Assembly (NCBI GenBank): GCA_030698405.1
Contig: JAUYMU010000056.1
Span: forward strand, 29,344-93,343
DNA length: 64,000 nucleotides
Reading direction: 5' to 3'
From: Bacteroidota bacterium
Lineage (GTDB): Bacteria; Bacteroidota; Bacteroidia; Bacteroidales; Prolixibacteraceae
The notes under the pieces are model-generated. The model was not told where the DNA came from, ran no database searches, and saw nothing but the letters and a program-made list of their open reading frames with translations. The translations under genes were made by a program, and so were the position numbers. Shown one piece after another: positions 33,216-41,550 of this stretch. The first letter of the stretch is position 1, and the number at the start of each line of letters is the position of its first letter.

Positions 33216-33989
33216 TTAATTGCGGCTGGATAATTTGGAAAGCAAACGAAGCATTTCGAGGTATAACCAGATTAATGTTACCATCAGGCCAAAAGCGCCA
33301 TACCATTCCATGTATTTTGGGGCGCGGGCATTTGCTCCTTTTGTAATCATGTCGAAATCGAGAATCAGGTTAAGCGCTGCAACTACAACAACTACCAGAC
33401 TGAAGCCAATTGAAATCATACTGCTTCCATGCATGAATCCGAAATTGACACCGAACATTCCGGCGACAAAACTAACCAGATAAACCACGGCGATACCACC
33501 GGTGGCTGCAAAAATTACAGTCCTGAATTTTTCAGTGGCACGAATGGTTCCTGAACGGTAGAGCAAAAGCATGATAAAGAATACGCCAAATGTAAGCGAA
33601 ACGGCACGCATCACCAGACCGGGATACATTGCTTCGAACATTGCCGAAATTGCTCCGAGGAACAATCCCTGGAAAACGGCATAAATTGGCGAAGTCATGG
33701 CAGCACGGCGTGGGCTGAAAACAGTGATCAACGCAGTGATAAAACCGCCGATTGCGCCACCGATCATCCAGCCGATTAGTCCCGGAGGCATTGCACCAGG
33801 CATGGCAGGATCAATTGCACCCATAAATTTGCGCCAGGTAAAAGTGGCAGCAAAAACAACAATCAGCAACATTAAACCAGTTTTGTTGATGGTTCCGTTA
33901 ACGGTCATCACTCCGTCGCTGGTGCTGGTTGCCGATTGATTAAATATATCTTTTCCGAATACCGGATTTGATGATTTTGTAATATCCAT
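33216..33989 (-). CDS. Bax inhibitor-1/YccA family membrane protein
   Basis: 257 residues, seven predicted membrane helices. After a soluble start (MDITKSSNPVFGKDIFNQSA) come LLIVVFAATFTWRKF, GGFITALITVF, a conserved SPIYAVFQGLFLGAISAMFE, and the C-terminal NLILDFDMI followed by YGAFGLMVTLIWLYLEML with the paired Asp residues of the family's di-aspartyl sensor. These proteins act as pH-dependent calcium leak channels in the cases studied. The start at 33989 lies 20 bases after the leader RNA copy C, which has its own ATG (see copy C). Confidence 0.92.
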   Translation of the reverse strand: MDITKSSNPVFGKDIFNQSATSTSDGVMTVNGTINKTGLMLLIVVFAATFTWRKFMGAIDPAMPGAMPPGLIGWMIGGAIGGFITALITVFSPRRAAMTSPIYAVFQGLFLGAISAMFEAMYPGLVMRAVSLTFGVFFIMLLLYRSGTIRATEKFRTVIFAATGGIAVVYLVSFVAGMFGVNFGFMHGSSMISIGFSLVVVVVAALNLILDFDMITKGANARAPKYMEWYGAFGLMVTLIWLYLEMLRLLSKLSSRN

Positions 33990-34008
33990 TGTTTTAAAAT
34001 TTAAATTT

Positions 34009-34098
34009 CATGTGTTTATAATTTGTTTTTTAATTGCCACATGGAACTCGCCAATAATCATCCTCATGTGTCCCGAATTATCGGGATGGCTCGTTTCA
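34009..34098 (-). promoter_or_regulatory. conserved structured leader RNA, copy C
   Basis: Third copy. Minus strand: GAAACGAGCC / GGCGAGTTCC outer stem with tandem G.A mismatch; hairpin CCCGA-TAAT-TCGGG; CACATG / CATGTG possible pseudoknot with six pairs. The tail ends in ACACATG as in copies A and B, but here this ATG opens a five-codon ORF (MKFKF, stop), and the Bax inhibitor-1 protein starts 22 bases further on. Confidence 0.75.
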
Positions 34099-34155
34099 AC
34101 TCTTTTTATAAAAACTGTACCAAAATATATATTCTACCTTGAATGGTTGGTGGCA

Positions 34156-34866
34156 TTAAGTATTCTTAACAAAAAGGTTTTGTACATATTCACTTCGCAG
34201 TTCATTCAGAATCATCTCGCTCAAAGTCTTACTTGTCAGTGAATCAAGCTCTTTCAATCCTTCGGCAAACAAAATTGCTTTCTCATTCATGGCTTGACTT
34301 TTCATGCCAAGCAGAATAAACGAGCGGTAAAAAACCTGTTTCAAATTCTGGTCTTTCGATAAAGGTGACAAAACGTCGAAAAATGGCTCAAAAAGTTCGT
34401 CCATGGCAGATTTTTCATTGATTGCCAGTCGGCCCATCAGATTAAGTCCGGCGAAACGAACCATATGTTTCTTTCCGCGGCACCATTCGAGCGATTTTAT
34501 AAATGCGAACTTTGTTTTTGACCAAAGAAAAGTATTCAAAATCTCAGCTATCTCTGGCGATTCCAGACTTTTTGTCCAGTAATCCATCTGCTCCTCGTTC
34601 ACTTCTGACGGAATATCGAGCATTGCCGCCAAAATCATGGTTTCTCTCCATTGTTTGTTCCATAACTTTAAGGCTAACAGGTGGTTGTGTTCCTCCTTTA
34701 AAGCAATTTCACGCAGCGAAATAATGGATGCGCCCCAATTTACTTTGTAAATTAAACCCCGCTCTTTCATCTGGGCTACAGTTTCACCGTTTTTTGCCAG
34801 CGGAATTAGTGCCAGTATCTGACGAAATTGCTGCTCACTCTTCGCATCATCAAGTAATATGTCCAT
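34156..34866 (-). CDS. AlkD-like DNA alkylation repair/HEAT-repeat protein
   Basis: 236 residues, all helical. VNWGASIISLREIAL, LALKLWNKQWRETMILAAML, YWTKSLESPEIAE and KFAFIKSLEWC, VRFAGLNLMGRL follow the HEAT-like repeats of AlkD-family glycosylases, which remove bulky or charged alkylated bases. The catalytic Trp/Asp/Arg pattern cannot be confirmed by eye; a non-enzymatic HEAT protein is possible. Downstream neighbour in the same orientation as the flippase, four bases apart, so one transcript. Confidence 0.75.
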   Translation of the reverse strand: MDILLDDAKSEQQFRQILALIPLAKNGETVAQMKERGLIYKVNWGASIISLREIALKEEHNHLLALKLWNKQWRETMILAAMLDIPSEVNEEQMDYWTKSLESPEIAEILNTFLWSKTKFAFIKSLEWCRGKKHMVRFAGLNLMGRLAINEKSAMDELFEPFFDVLSPLSKDQNLKQVFYRSFILLGMKSQAMNEKAILFAEGLKELDSLTSKTLSEMILNELRSEYVQNLFVKNT

Positions 34867-34870
34867 TTTA

Positions 34871-36175
34871 TCAGGTTAGAAATTCAATAACTATAAATTC
34901 AGCGGCTAAAAATACAGAATAAATCAGATGCCGCGAACCATTCAGATAGGAAGAAACACTAATCTGACAGGTTTTCGACACAAAAATCATCAGCAAGGCC
35001 TTTTCAAAGAGATATGCCACCACGGTTCCGTAGGCTATTCCGACCAGACCCCATATTTGAACGAAAAAAAGGCTGAAGGTCACATTCACAATGATTTCCA
35101 GAAACGATGCCCACATAATCAGCTTTGTTTTTTGAAGTCCGATCAGGATAGTTTGAGGGAACAAAAGTCTGCTGATAATCAGGAGTAAATAAATATTAAA
35201 TATTGTGGCGCTCTCAGCAAAACCCACATTAAAAACTACCGGAAAAGCCCAATGCGATACAAGCATTAACAATCCTGAAAGTGGAAACATCCAGTTTCCG
35301 AGCTTTTGTGCATTGTGCCTGATTTTCTCGAGATTAAATGTAAGGTTTGAACGGTCGGAAAATCCGGGCAACATGGATGTACTGAAAGCGTTGGCCATCA
35401 GGAGAACCAACGGAAATTCGCGCGCGCCATACCTGAAAACTGCAAAAGTTGCTTCGTCAAAATACGAGGTGACGATAAAACTATCGATGTATTGAGCCGA
35501 ACCACTGAGGAACATGGATAAAATGAGCGGTGATGAACTGCGCAGATGCTTTCGGATAAACGACTGGTCGAAAGTTGGGGCAGCGTTTTTGAAAAGCAAA
35601 ACCAGTAGCCATCCGAAACGAAAAACGGCGCTGGCAATAAGTCCGGCCAAACTGTATTCTATTCCAAAACCAAAAACCGGGGGAATAATTACCAGAAAGA
35701 ACATCAGGAAAAATGAACATCCACCATAAATTATCATCTGTTTCCCTTGATTCTTTATCAGGTAAATGTATTCGACCAGACTGGCCGGTGTTGATATCAA
35801 AAGATAAATTAACAGATAAGATAAATAGGGGACGGAAGGTTTTTTTAGTAAAAAGCCTGAAATGGAATGTTCAAAAATGAGTAGGAATAAGCCTGACAAA
35901 ACTGACAAACCAGTAATTAAATAAAATACATTGAATAAAACCGGTGATTTACGCGAAATGGTTTCTTGGTTTACAAGCGGCAGGAAACCCTGAATCAAAC
36001 CGTTTAACCAAAAAAAACTCACTGCTCCTGCGATCAGCAAAAAGGTTTCGTATTGCCCGATTTCGGAAATGGAAAGCCCCGATTTTGCAAATACAATACC
36101 CATAAGCATCAGGGTTGAAAACCGCAAAAGCTGAAAGATCTGCAAGGCTGAAATATGGCTGAATTTTGGTCTCAA
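34871..36175 (-). CDS. polysaccharide flippase (Wzx/MATE-like)
   Basis: 434 residues with about 12 membrane helices, beginning MRPKFSHISALQIFQLLRFS and containing EIGQYETFLLIAGAVSFFWL, typical of the polysaccharide transport (Wzx/RfbX) branch of the MOP superfamily. It would move lipid-linked sugars across the inner membrane. No glycosyltransferases accompany it here, so the pathway is unknown. First gene of a two-gene unit with the AlkD-like gene; a -7 box lies at 36214-36221. Confidence 0.85.
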   Translation of the reverse strand: MRPKFSHISALQIFQLLRFSTLMLMGIVFAKSGLSISEIGQYETFLLIAGAVSFFWLNGLIQGFLPLVNQETISRKSPVLFNVFYLITGLSVLSGLFLLIFEHSISGFLLKKPSVPYLSYLLIYLLISTPASLVEYIYLIKNQGKQMIIYGGCSFFLMFFLVIIPPVFGFGIEYSLAGLIASAVFRFGWLLVLLFKNAAPTFDQSFIRKHLRSSSPLILSMFLSGSAQYIDSFIVTSYFDEATFAVFRYGAREFPLVLLMANAFSTSMLPGFSDRSNLTFNLEKIRHNAQKLGNWMFPLSGLLMLVSHWAFPVVFNVGFAESATIFNIYLLLIISRLLFPQTILIGLQKTKLIMWASFLEIIVNVTFSLFFVQIWGLVGIAYGTVVAYLFEKALLMIFVSKTCQISVSSYLNGSRHLIYSVFLAAEFIVIEFLT

Positions 36176-36213
36176 TAGAAAATAAGTTTATGAATATATT
36201 ATTTTAAATTGCC

Positions 36214-36221
36214 CAAAACTA
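36214..36221 (-). promoter_or_regulatory. -7 promoter box of the flippase gene
   Basis: TAGTTTTG on the minus strand, matching TAnnTTTG, about 39 bases upstream of the start codon. Confidence 0.5.
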
Positions 36222-36324
36222 CGATAAAAGGCTGAGAACATAAAATGTGGTTCATTATTCAACTGTTACACCCATTTCTTTTAGTTCTTTCAGCTGATCC
36301 GAACTGCGACTGAACACTGTAAAC

Positions 36325-36765
36325 TTAGAGCTGCGGCCCGTTCCCTAATACAATTTTGCCCTTGTAATATTTCATTTTGATTTCTCCGGAACGCTCGGTA
36401 AATGCTTTCAGTCCGATTTGGTTAATCAGGCAAAGGTTAAAAACTTTCAGGTTATGAGGTAGAACATCGGCCCGGTCGGCGCATGGCTGAAGGCGGTTGC
36501 AGGGAAAATCGGTGCAGGCCGAGCAAAACTCCAATTCATTTTCTTTTATGCATGTCCATGTATCGCAAACTGTTGGTTTTACCGGGCAATTTCCTTCAAT
36601 GGCGCGACATCCGGGGCAGGGAAGCTTTTCTTTTGGAATCCCCAGTTGCAGGAGATAGTTGTACAAATTTTGGTCGTCTTTGCAGAGGTGCAATTCACAA
36701 ATTCCGCAATCAATACCACAGGGCGCCACCATGCTAAGGCGTTCGTTGATCGTATTTCGTTCCAT
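36325..36765 (-). CDS. DUF3795 cysteine-rich protein
   Basis: 146 residues from MERNTINERLSMVAPCGIDC (ATG 36765; an upstream TTG is less likely). Dense Cys pattern: CGIDCGICELHLC, CPGCRAIEGNCP, CDTWTC, FCSACTDFPC. This is the DUF3795 layout, which suggests metal or Fe-S binding; no biochemical function is known to me. Cytoplasmic. The short stretch beyond its stop, to 36255, contains a possible gene end (SDQLKELKEMGVTVE, stop) that I cannot assign. Confidence 0.85.
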   Translation of the reverse strand: MERNTINERLSMVAPCGIDCGICELHLCKDDQNLYNYLLQLGIPKEKLPCPGCRAIEGNCPVKPTVCDTWTCIKENELEFCSACTDFPCNRLQPCADRADVLPHNLKVFNLCLINQIGLKAFTERSGEIKMKYYKGKIVLGNGPQL

Positions 36766-36892
36766 AGTGTAATGTGAAGAATTATGATTTTTCAACGAAA
36801 CTACGCCCGTTTGCCCAGTGCTGCAATTTATTGTTCCTGAATGACCGCAAAGCGGGGATGAAAACTGGGTTTGTCGACTTGTATCGAAATGC

Positions 36893-37621
36893 TCAGCCGA
36901 TCACGCCCAGCGAAACCATGATAAATGCCGGGCCATTTACCAAAGCGTGAATGGTTATTCCGACCCAGGTATTTTGCGTTTTTTGCACAGCCCAGGGAAG
37001 GATAAACAGAATGGGAATCAGTAAAATCAGGAGTTGAATGCCGAAACAAATGTGGAATAAAATCCAGAGTAGCGCATTGAAGAACCATGCGCTGTTACCC
37101 AAACTGATTTCCCGACGGGGCAAAATATAACCGCGCCACATCAGTTCTTCACCGAAAATGTTGAAGAAGAACATGACCAACCAAACCAATAGTAAAAACC
37201 GTTCTTTTCCCTGAAATGGCTCAAACTGCATGAATGATGGAGTTGTTTCAATTTCAGAAATGCCAAACTGAATGTGCAGAAATTTAGAAATGCCCATAAT
37301 TGCTCCGGTAAGCATCATTATTGCCATCGTAGAAAGCAAAGCGGTTTTCCAGTCGCGTGATGGCATTTTCCGGAGCCGAAGTCTGGTGCAAATTTCAGAT
37401 TTGGTTTGGAAACCATCTTTTCGAGCCAGATAAAAAGCCAGCAGGAATAGGGGCATAAAAACCATCAGTCCGCCAATAAACCAACTCAATGCCGGGTGAA
37501 GTCCGTAACTTTTGTGCAGCATCGGAATCAAAATCCGGCAAATAATCATAAACAGGATGGACGGAATTCCGAATAGGAATAACGCTTTGGTGGTGCTGAT
37601 TGGTTTGATCGTTGGGTTCAT
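36893..37621 (-). CDS. CPBP family intramembrane metalloprotease
   Basis: 242 residues with about seven membrane helices. GEELMWRGYILPRRE gives motif 1 (EExxxR), FNALLWILFH gives motif 2 (FxxxH), and ITIHALVNGPAF motif 3 (HxxxN), the zinc-binding glutamic protease site of the CPBP (Abi, Rce1-like) family. Substrate unknown; some members process or protect against bacteriocins. Overlaps the upstream aminotransferase gene by four bases (ATGA), so co-translated. Confidence 0.88.
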   Translation of the reverse strand: MNPTIKPISTTKALFLFGIPSILFMIICRILIPMLHKSYGLHPALSWFIGGLMVFMPLFLLAFYLARKDGFQTKSEICTRLRLRKMPSRDWKTALLSTMAIMMLTGAIMGISKFLHIQFGISEIETTPSFMQFEPFQGKERFLLLVWLVMFFFNIFGEELMWRGYILPRREISLGNSAWFFNALLWILFHICFGIQLLILLIPILFILPWAVQKTQNTWVGITIHALVNGPAFIMVSLGVIG

Positions 37622-38463
37622 AAAAGTCGTGTTTGATCGAAGAATTTCTCCTGAATGAAAAGTGTAACCGGTCCGGGTTTCCCTTTGCCTACCAATATAT
37701 CGTCGAATTGGACAACCGGAGTAACTTCGCTGCCGGTACCAACAGTCATCATTTCATCCATGCCGGCCAATTGCGAAGCCGGAATTCCTTCCTCAACAAC
37801 ATTGATATCGTTGGCTTTACAAATTTCAAATACTACTTTTTTGGTAATTCCCGGTAAAATCAGGTTCGAGTCGGGATGCGTATAAACGATACCGTTTTTC
37901 ACAGCCATAAAACTGGAATGTGAGCCTTCTGTAACCACGCCGTTTCGGATAAAAATGGCTTCGTCCGCATCTTGTTCGTGCGCTTTTTGAGCAGCCAACA
38001 CGTTGGCAAGCAGCGATATCGATTTTATATTGCAACGCAACCAGCGAATGTCTTCGCTAGTGATTATTTTAACCCCGTTTTTGAGTTGATCTGGCTTGGA
38101 GGCAAACGGAAAAACGGTAGCGTAAACCGTAGGCTTAATGTCGTTGGGGAAACGGTGAATACGGGTTTGACTTCCACGCGTTATTTGCAGGTAAATGCCG
38201 GCCTCCTGATTGGCCAATCCGTTCTTTTTAAGCAATTCCTGAAAAATGGATTCAAACTGGTCGGCATCCCTGTATTCGATTTGAACTTCTTTCAGGCTCC
38301 TTTTCAGTCGTTCCAAATGATCGGCATACCGGAAAGGTTTTCCGCCGTAATATTTAATCACTTCGTAAATGCCGTCGGCAAAATTAAATCCCCGGTCTTC
38401 AGGAGAAATCGTAGCTTCCGTTTTTGGAATCAGGTTACCGTTTAGGTATATTATTTCACTCAT
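37618..38463 (-). CDS. class IV PLP aminotransferase, D-amino-acid transaminase type
   Basis: About 281 residues from MSEIIYLNGNLIPKTEA (a longer in-frame start is less likely). Family motifs: EDRGFNFADGIYEVIKYYGG, LQITRGSQTRIHRFP, the PLP Lys in RCNIKSISLLANVLA, and ADEAIFIRNGVVTEGSHSSF. The EDRGFxFADGIYEV start and overall length fit D-amino-acid aminotransferase (D-Ala/D-Glu supply for peptidoglycan) better than BCAT or ADC lyase, but substrate cannot be proven from sequence. Confidence 0.88.
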   Translation of the reverse strand: MSEIIYLNGNLIPKTEATISPEDRGFNFADGIYEVIKYYGGKPFRYADHLERLKRSLKEVQIEYRDADQFESIFQELLKKNGLANQEAGIYLQITRGSQTRIHRFPNDIKPTVYATVFPFASKPDQLKNGVKIITSEDIRWLRCNIKSISLLANVLAAQKAHEQDADEAIFIRNGVVTEGSHSSFMAVKNGIVYTHPDSNLILPGITKKVVFEICKANDINVVEEGIPASQLAGMDEMMTVGTGSEVTPVVQFDDILVGKGKPGPVTLFIQEKFFDQTRLL

Positions 38464-38523
38464 AGTTGTTGATTTGGTATTAACCACAAAGTACACGAAG
38501 GTGCACGAAGCATTACAATTCCC

Positions 38524-38889
38524 TTACGTGCCACGCAAAATATTCTCCATCTTCCTGCCCTTCGCCAACTCATCCACCAACTTATCCAAATACCTAACCT
38601 GCTGCGTTAATGCATCCTCAATTTCCTCCACACGATACCCGCAGATTACTCCGGTGATGAGGTGCGCATTGGGGTTTAGCGAAGCATGTTGGAAGAATAT
38701 TTCAAAAGTCGCATTCTCTTTGATCAGTTCCTGAAGTTTATTCTCATCGAAGCCTGTTAACCAATTTATTACCTGATGCAATTCTTCTTTTGTTCTGCCT
38801 TTCTTCTCTACTTTTGCGAGATACAAAGGATAGACCGAGGCGAAGGTCATTTTTGCGATACGCTGATTGTGTGTGTTGGAATTGTTCAT
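38524..38889 (-). CDS. DUF2200 family protein
   Basis: 121 residues. RIAKMTFASVYPLYLAKVEK, KKGRTKEELHQVINWLTGF and ITGVICGYRVEEIEDALTQQ match the DUF2200 family, small cytoplasmic helical proteins of unknown function found widely in bacteria. Complete at both ends. It lies between the oxidoreductase and the aminotransferase in the same direction but with gaps of 29 and 60 bases. Confidence 0.88.
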   Translation of the reverse strand: MNNSNTHNQRIAKMTFASVYPLYLAKVEKKGRTKEELHQVINWLTGFDENKLQELIKENATFEIFFQHASLNPNAHLITGVICGYRVEEIEDALTQQVRYLDKLVDELAKGRKMENILRGT

Positions 38890-38918
38890 GACTTGTATTT
38901 TAGCGTTATACTTTTGTA

Positions 38919-39884
38919 TCAGTGGGATATCGTTATCACCACATTGCCGGTTTTCTGGCCGGTCTCCACATATTTGGTGGCTTCTACCATTTGTTCCAGC
39001 GGATAGCTGCGGTCAATTACCGGTTTGAATTGTCCGCTTTCAACCAACTCTTTCAGGAAAACAACATCTTGTTTATTGATGGTTGGGATCGGAAACAGCA
39101 GCTTTTTGCCGCCCAGTATCGGAGTAATCAGCGCCAGAAAAGGGTTCTGTCCTCCTTTGCCGAGTTCGGTGGAAATGTAGATTCCGCCTTTTTTAAGCAG
39201 CGGTTTGCATTTGCCAAACGAGCTTTTACCAACAGCATCAAACACGAAATCGAACCGATCGCCGATTTTCGTAAAATCTTCTTTGGTGTAGTCGATCACT
39301 GTTTTTGCACCCAACGATCTGACTAATTCAAGGTGCGGAGTGGCGCAAACTGCGGTGACTTCGGCGCCAAAATAACGGCACAATTGCACGGCTGCCGAAC
39401 CAATGGCTCCGGTAGCGCCGTTCACCAGTACTTTTTGGCCGGGAGAAACCTTTGCAGCCCTGATGTCGCAAAGTGCATAATGTCCGCCTTCGGTAATGGG
39501 AGCAGCTTCTTCGTAAGTCAGACTGGCGGGCATGGCGGTAATCGAGCCATCTTCTGCCAATACCATATATTCGGCGTTTGCGCCAAAGGTGATGTCGTTG
39601 TAGCCAAATACTTTATCGCCCGGCTGAAACGATTTTACGTTTTTGCCAACAGCTTCAATCTCACCGGCAAATTCATTTCCGAGAATTTGGTTTTTAGGCC
39701 GGAACAGTCCGCTGAAAAATCGCGAGATAAAATACTCGGCACTCCGGAACCCGCAATCGGTGCGGTTGACCGTGGTAGCGTGCACTTTTATCAGTACTTC
39801 GTTGTCTTTGGGCGTTGGTTTCGGCACTTCAGCGAGTTGCAGTACTTCCTGCGGTCCGTAACGGGTATGGATAATGGCTTTCAT
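38919..39884 (-). CDS. MDR-family NAD(P)-dependent oxidoreductase (quinone reductase-like)
   Basis: 321 residues. GroES-like N-terminal half (MKAIIHTRYGPQEVLQLAEV, NEFAGEIEAVGKNVKSFQPG) and Rossmann half with the cofactor loop GATGAIGSAAVQLCRYFGA. The zinc ligands of true alcohol dehydrogenases are absent, which points to the zinc-free quinone oxidoreductase group that reduces enones or quinones. Of note, the first 28 residues resemble the N-terminus of the unrelated aminotransferase at 48550-50523. Confidence 0.9.
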   Translation of the reverse strand: MKAIIHTRYGPQEVLQLAEVPKPTPKDNEVLIKVHATTVNRTDCGFRSAEYFISRFFSGLFRPKNQILGNEFAGEIEAVGKNVKSFQPGDKVFGYNDITFGANAEYMVLAEDGSITAMPASLTYEEAAPITEGGHYALCDIRAAKVSPGQKVLVNGATGAIGSAAVQLCRYFGAEVTAVCATPHLELVRSLGAKTVIDYTKEDFTKIGDRFDFVFDAVGKSSFGKCKPLLKKGGIYISTELGKGGQNPFLALITPILGGKKLLFPIPTINKQDVVFLKELVESGQFKPVIDRSYPLEQMVEATKYVETGQKTGNVVITISH

Positions 39885-40101
39885 AGGTATATTTCAGGTC
39901 GAATTTTTCTTCAATAATTTCAGGAAAAGATACGAAATAATAATTTCTGAAATAGAAAGTTTTAATAATACATAACTGGCTGAAATGCAAAATAAAAGAT
40001 GAATTTTAAACGCATTCATGCGGGTTGTTAGAAAGCAAGTGGCAACCATTTTTTATCAATTTCGTTTCGTATTTTTATCCTGAATTTCAAATCCTTTCAA
40101 T

Positions 40102-41103
40102 ATGAAAACTTCATTCGTTATTGTTATCTGTTTTTTTATGCTTGCTGAATGTTTCGCCCAAAATATTAAATCTGGCGTCAAAATCATTGTAAACGACTCC
40201 GTTATTCATGATATAATTCCAAAAGATGCACAGATTGAAATTCTGGCAGCGGGATTTCAATGGACAGAGGGGCCACTTTGGTTACCAACGGAAAACAAAT
40301 TAATATTTTCGGATATTCCTTCCAACTCCATTTTTGAATGGACGGAAAAAGGTGGAAAAAAGCTTTACCTTAATCCGGCAGGCTATACCGGAAATGTGAG
40401 GCGGGGAGGGGAAACCGGCTCGAATGGTTTGTTACTCAACCCGGAGGGCGAATTGATTTTGTGCCAGCACGGAGACAGGCGAATAGCAAAAATGAATGCC
40501 AGCATTAAAAATCCGGAGTCTGAATTTAAAACCCTGGCAGATAATTACAACGGTAAAAAATTGAACAGTCCGAATGATGCGGTTTTCCATAATAGCGGAG
40601 AGTTGTATTTTACCGATCCGCCATACGGACTGGAATTTAACATGGATGATCCGGCAAAAGAGCTGGATTTCCAGGGTGTTTTTAAGGTTGATAAAAAGGG
40701 AAAAACCATCCTGCTGACCAAAGAAATTTCGCGCCCCAATGGAATTGCGTTTTCGCCCGATTGGAAAAAACTCTACGTTGCAAGTTCCGATCCCCAAAAA
40801 GCAATTTGGATGGTTTATGAACTTACAAGCGATGGACTGCTAAAAAATGGGAATGTATTTTTCGACGCAACAAGCATCACCAAAGATTTAAAGGGACTGC
40901 CCGATGGAATGAAAGTTCACCGGAACGGTTGGGTATTTGCCACAGGACCGGGAGGTGTGTTGATTTTTACTCCCGAAGGCAGGCATCTCGGAACCATCTT
41001 TACCGGCGAAGCTACCGCCAATTGCGCTTTCAACGATGATTTTTCAGTGTTGTACATTACCGCTGACGACTATTTGTTGAGGGTGAAATTGAAAGGAGAA
41101 TAA
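40102..41103 (+). CDS. secreted SMP-30/gluconolactonase family protein
   Basis: 333 residues. Signal peptide ending in AECFA, then a six-bladed propeller: FQWTEGPLWLPTENKLIFSD, SNGLLLNPEGELILCQHGDR, LNSPNDAVFHNSGELYFTDP and EISRPNGIAFSPDWKKLYVA. These contain the Glu, Asn and Asp residues that bind calcium in SMP-30 lactonases (E in EGP, N in SPND, D in SPDW). Probably hydrolyses a sugar lactone in the periplasm. Single gene, followed by a hairpin. Confidence 0.92.
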   Translation: MKTSFVIVICFFMLAECFAQNIKSGVKIIVNDSVIHDIIPKDAQIEILAAGFQWTEGPLWLPTENKLIFSDIPSNSIFEWTEKGGKKLYLNPAGYTGNVRRGGETGSNGLLLNPEGELILCQHGDRRIAKMNASIKNPESEFKTLADNYNGKKLNSPNDAVFHNSGELYFTDPPYGLEFNMDDPAKELDFQGVFKVDKKGKTILLTKEISRPNGIAFSPDWKKLYVASSDPQKAIWMVYELTSDGLLKNGNVFFDATSITKDLKGLPDGMKVHRNGWVFATGPGGVLIFTPEGRHLGTIFTGEATANCAFNDDFSVLYITADDYLLRVKLKGE

Positions 41104-41177
41104 GGGTTTTAACACAAAGAATACGAAGGTTTCACGTTCTATTCCTGCTTTAATTTCTTTACTAATCCATCGAAATA

Positions 41178-41214
41178 ACCGGAACTGCTCAAATTTTTCG
41201 AGTAGTTCCGGTTA
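41178..41214 (+). terminator. hairpin after the SMP-30 gene
   Basis: ACCGGAACTGCTC pairs with GAGTAGTTCCGGT (one mismatch) around AAATTTTTC. AT-rich on both sides; a weak terminator on the plus strand. The gap 41104-41550 otherwise holds the RhuM-like fragment and about 180 bases of GC-richer sequence I do not recognise. Confidence 0.5.
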
Positions 41215-41370
41215 TATCATTATTGCATTTTTCTTTGCGAACTGTTTCCAAAACGGAAATAGTTTAGATCCAGTTATTTCCAAAATGGAAACAACTTCAA
41301 GTTTTACCTCTCCATTGGGAGTGGTATATAAAACAAAGTTTTTTGGTTGGTTGGATTTGTTATCAATCAT
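41212..41370 (-). pseudogene. N-terminal remnant resembling RhuM-family proteins
   Basis: A 52-codon frame begins MIDNKSNQPKNFVLYTTPNG and EVKLEV, which looks like the start of RhuM-type proteins (xxVLYxTxxGxVxxxV), but then reads on into unrelated residues (SILEITGSKLFPFWKQ) and stops. The family is about 300 residues, so this is a small fragment if the assignment is right. Confidence 0.4.
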
Positions 41371-41550
41371 GGGTTTTGATAATTATTGGACTTAAAGATG
41401 CGACTATGACGCAACATCAACGACACCTCGTTACCTCTGGCGCTCAAGCGAAAGACAGTGCAGGGACTTGTTGTGGGCTTTTCAACAGTCAAACTGAAGC
41501 GTAGTTAAGGCGGGAGTGAAAGCTGCAACCACATAAACTCAAGTCAAGAC

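Noticed and set aside
34156..36175. Polysaccharide biosynthesis cluster around the flippase
   Set aside because: No glycosyltransferase, polymerase or sugar-nucleotide gene is nearby; the only partner is an AlkD-like protein.
36255..36324. Possible gene end SDQLKELKEMGVTVE
   Set aside because: Too short to assign, and its upstream part coincides with the recurring CTGCGACTGAACACTG motif.
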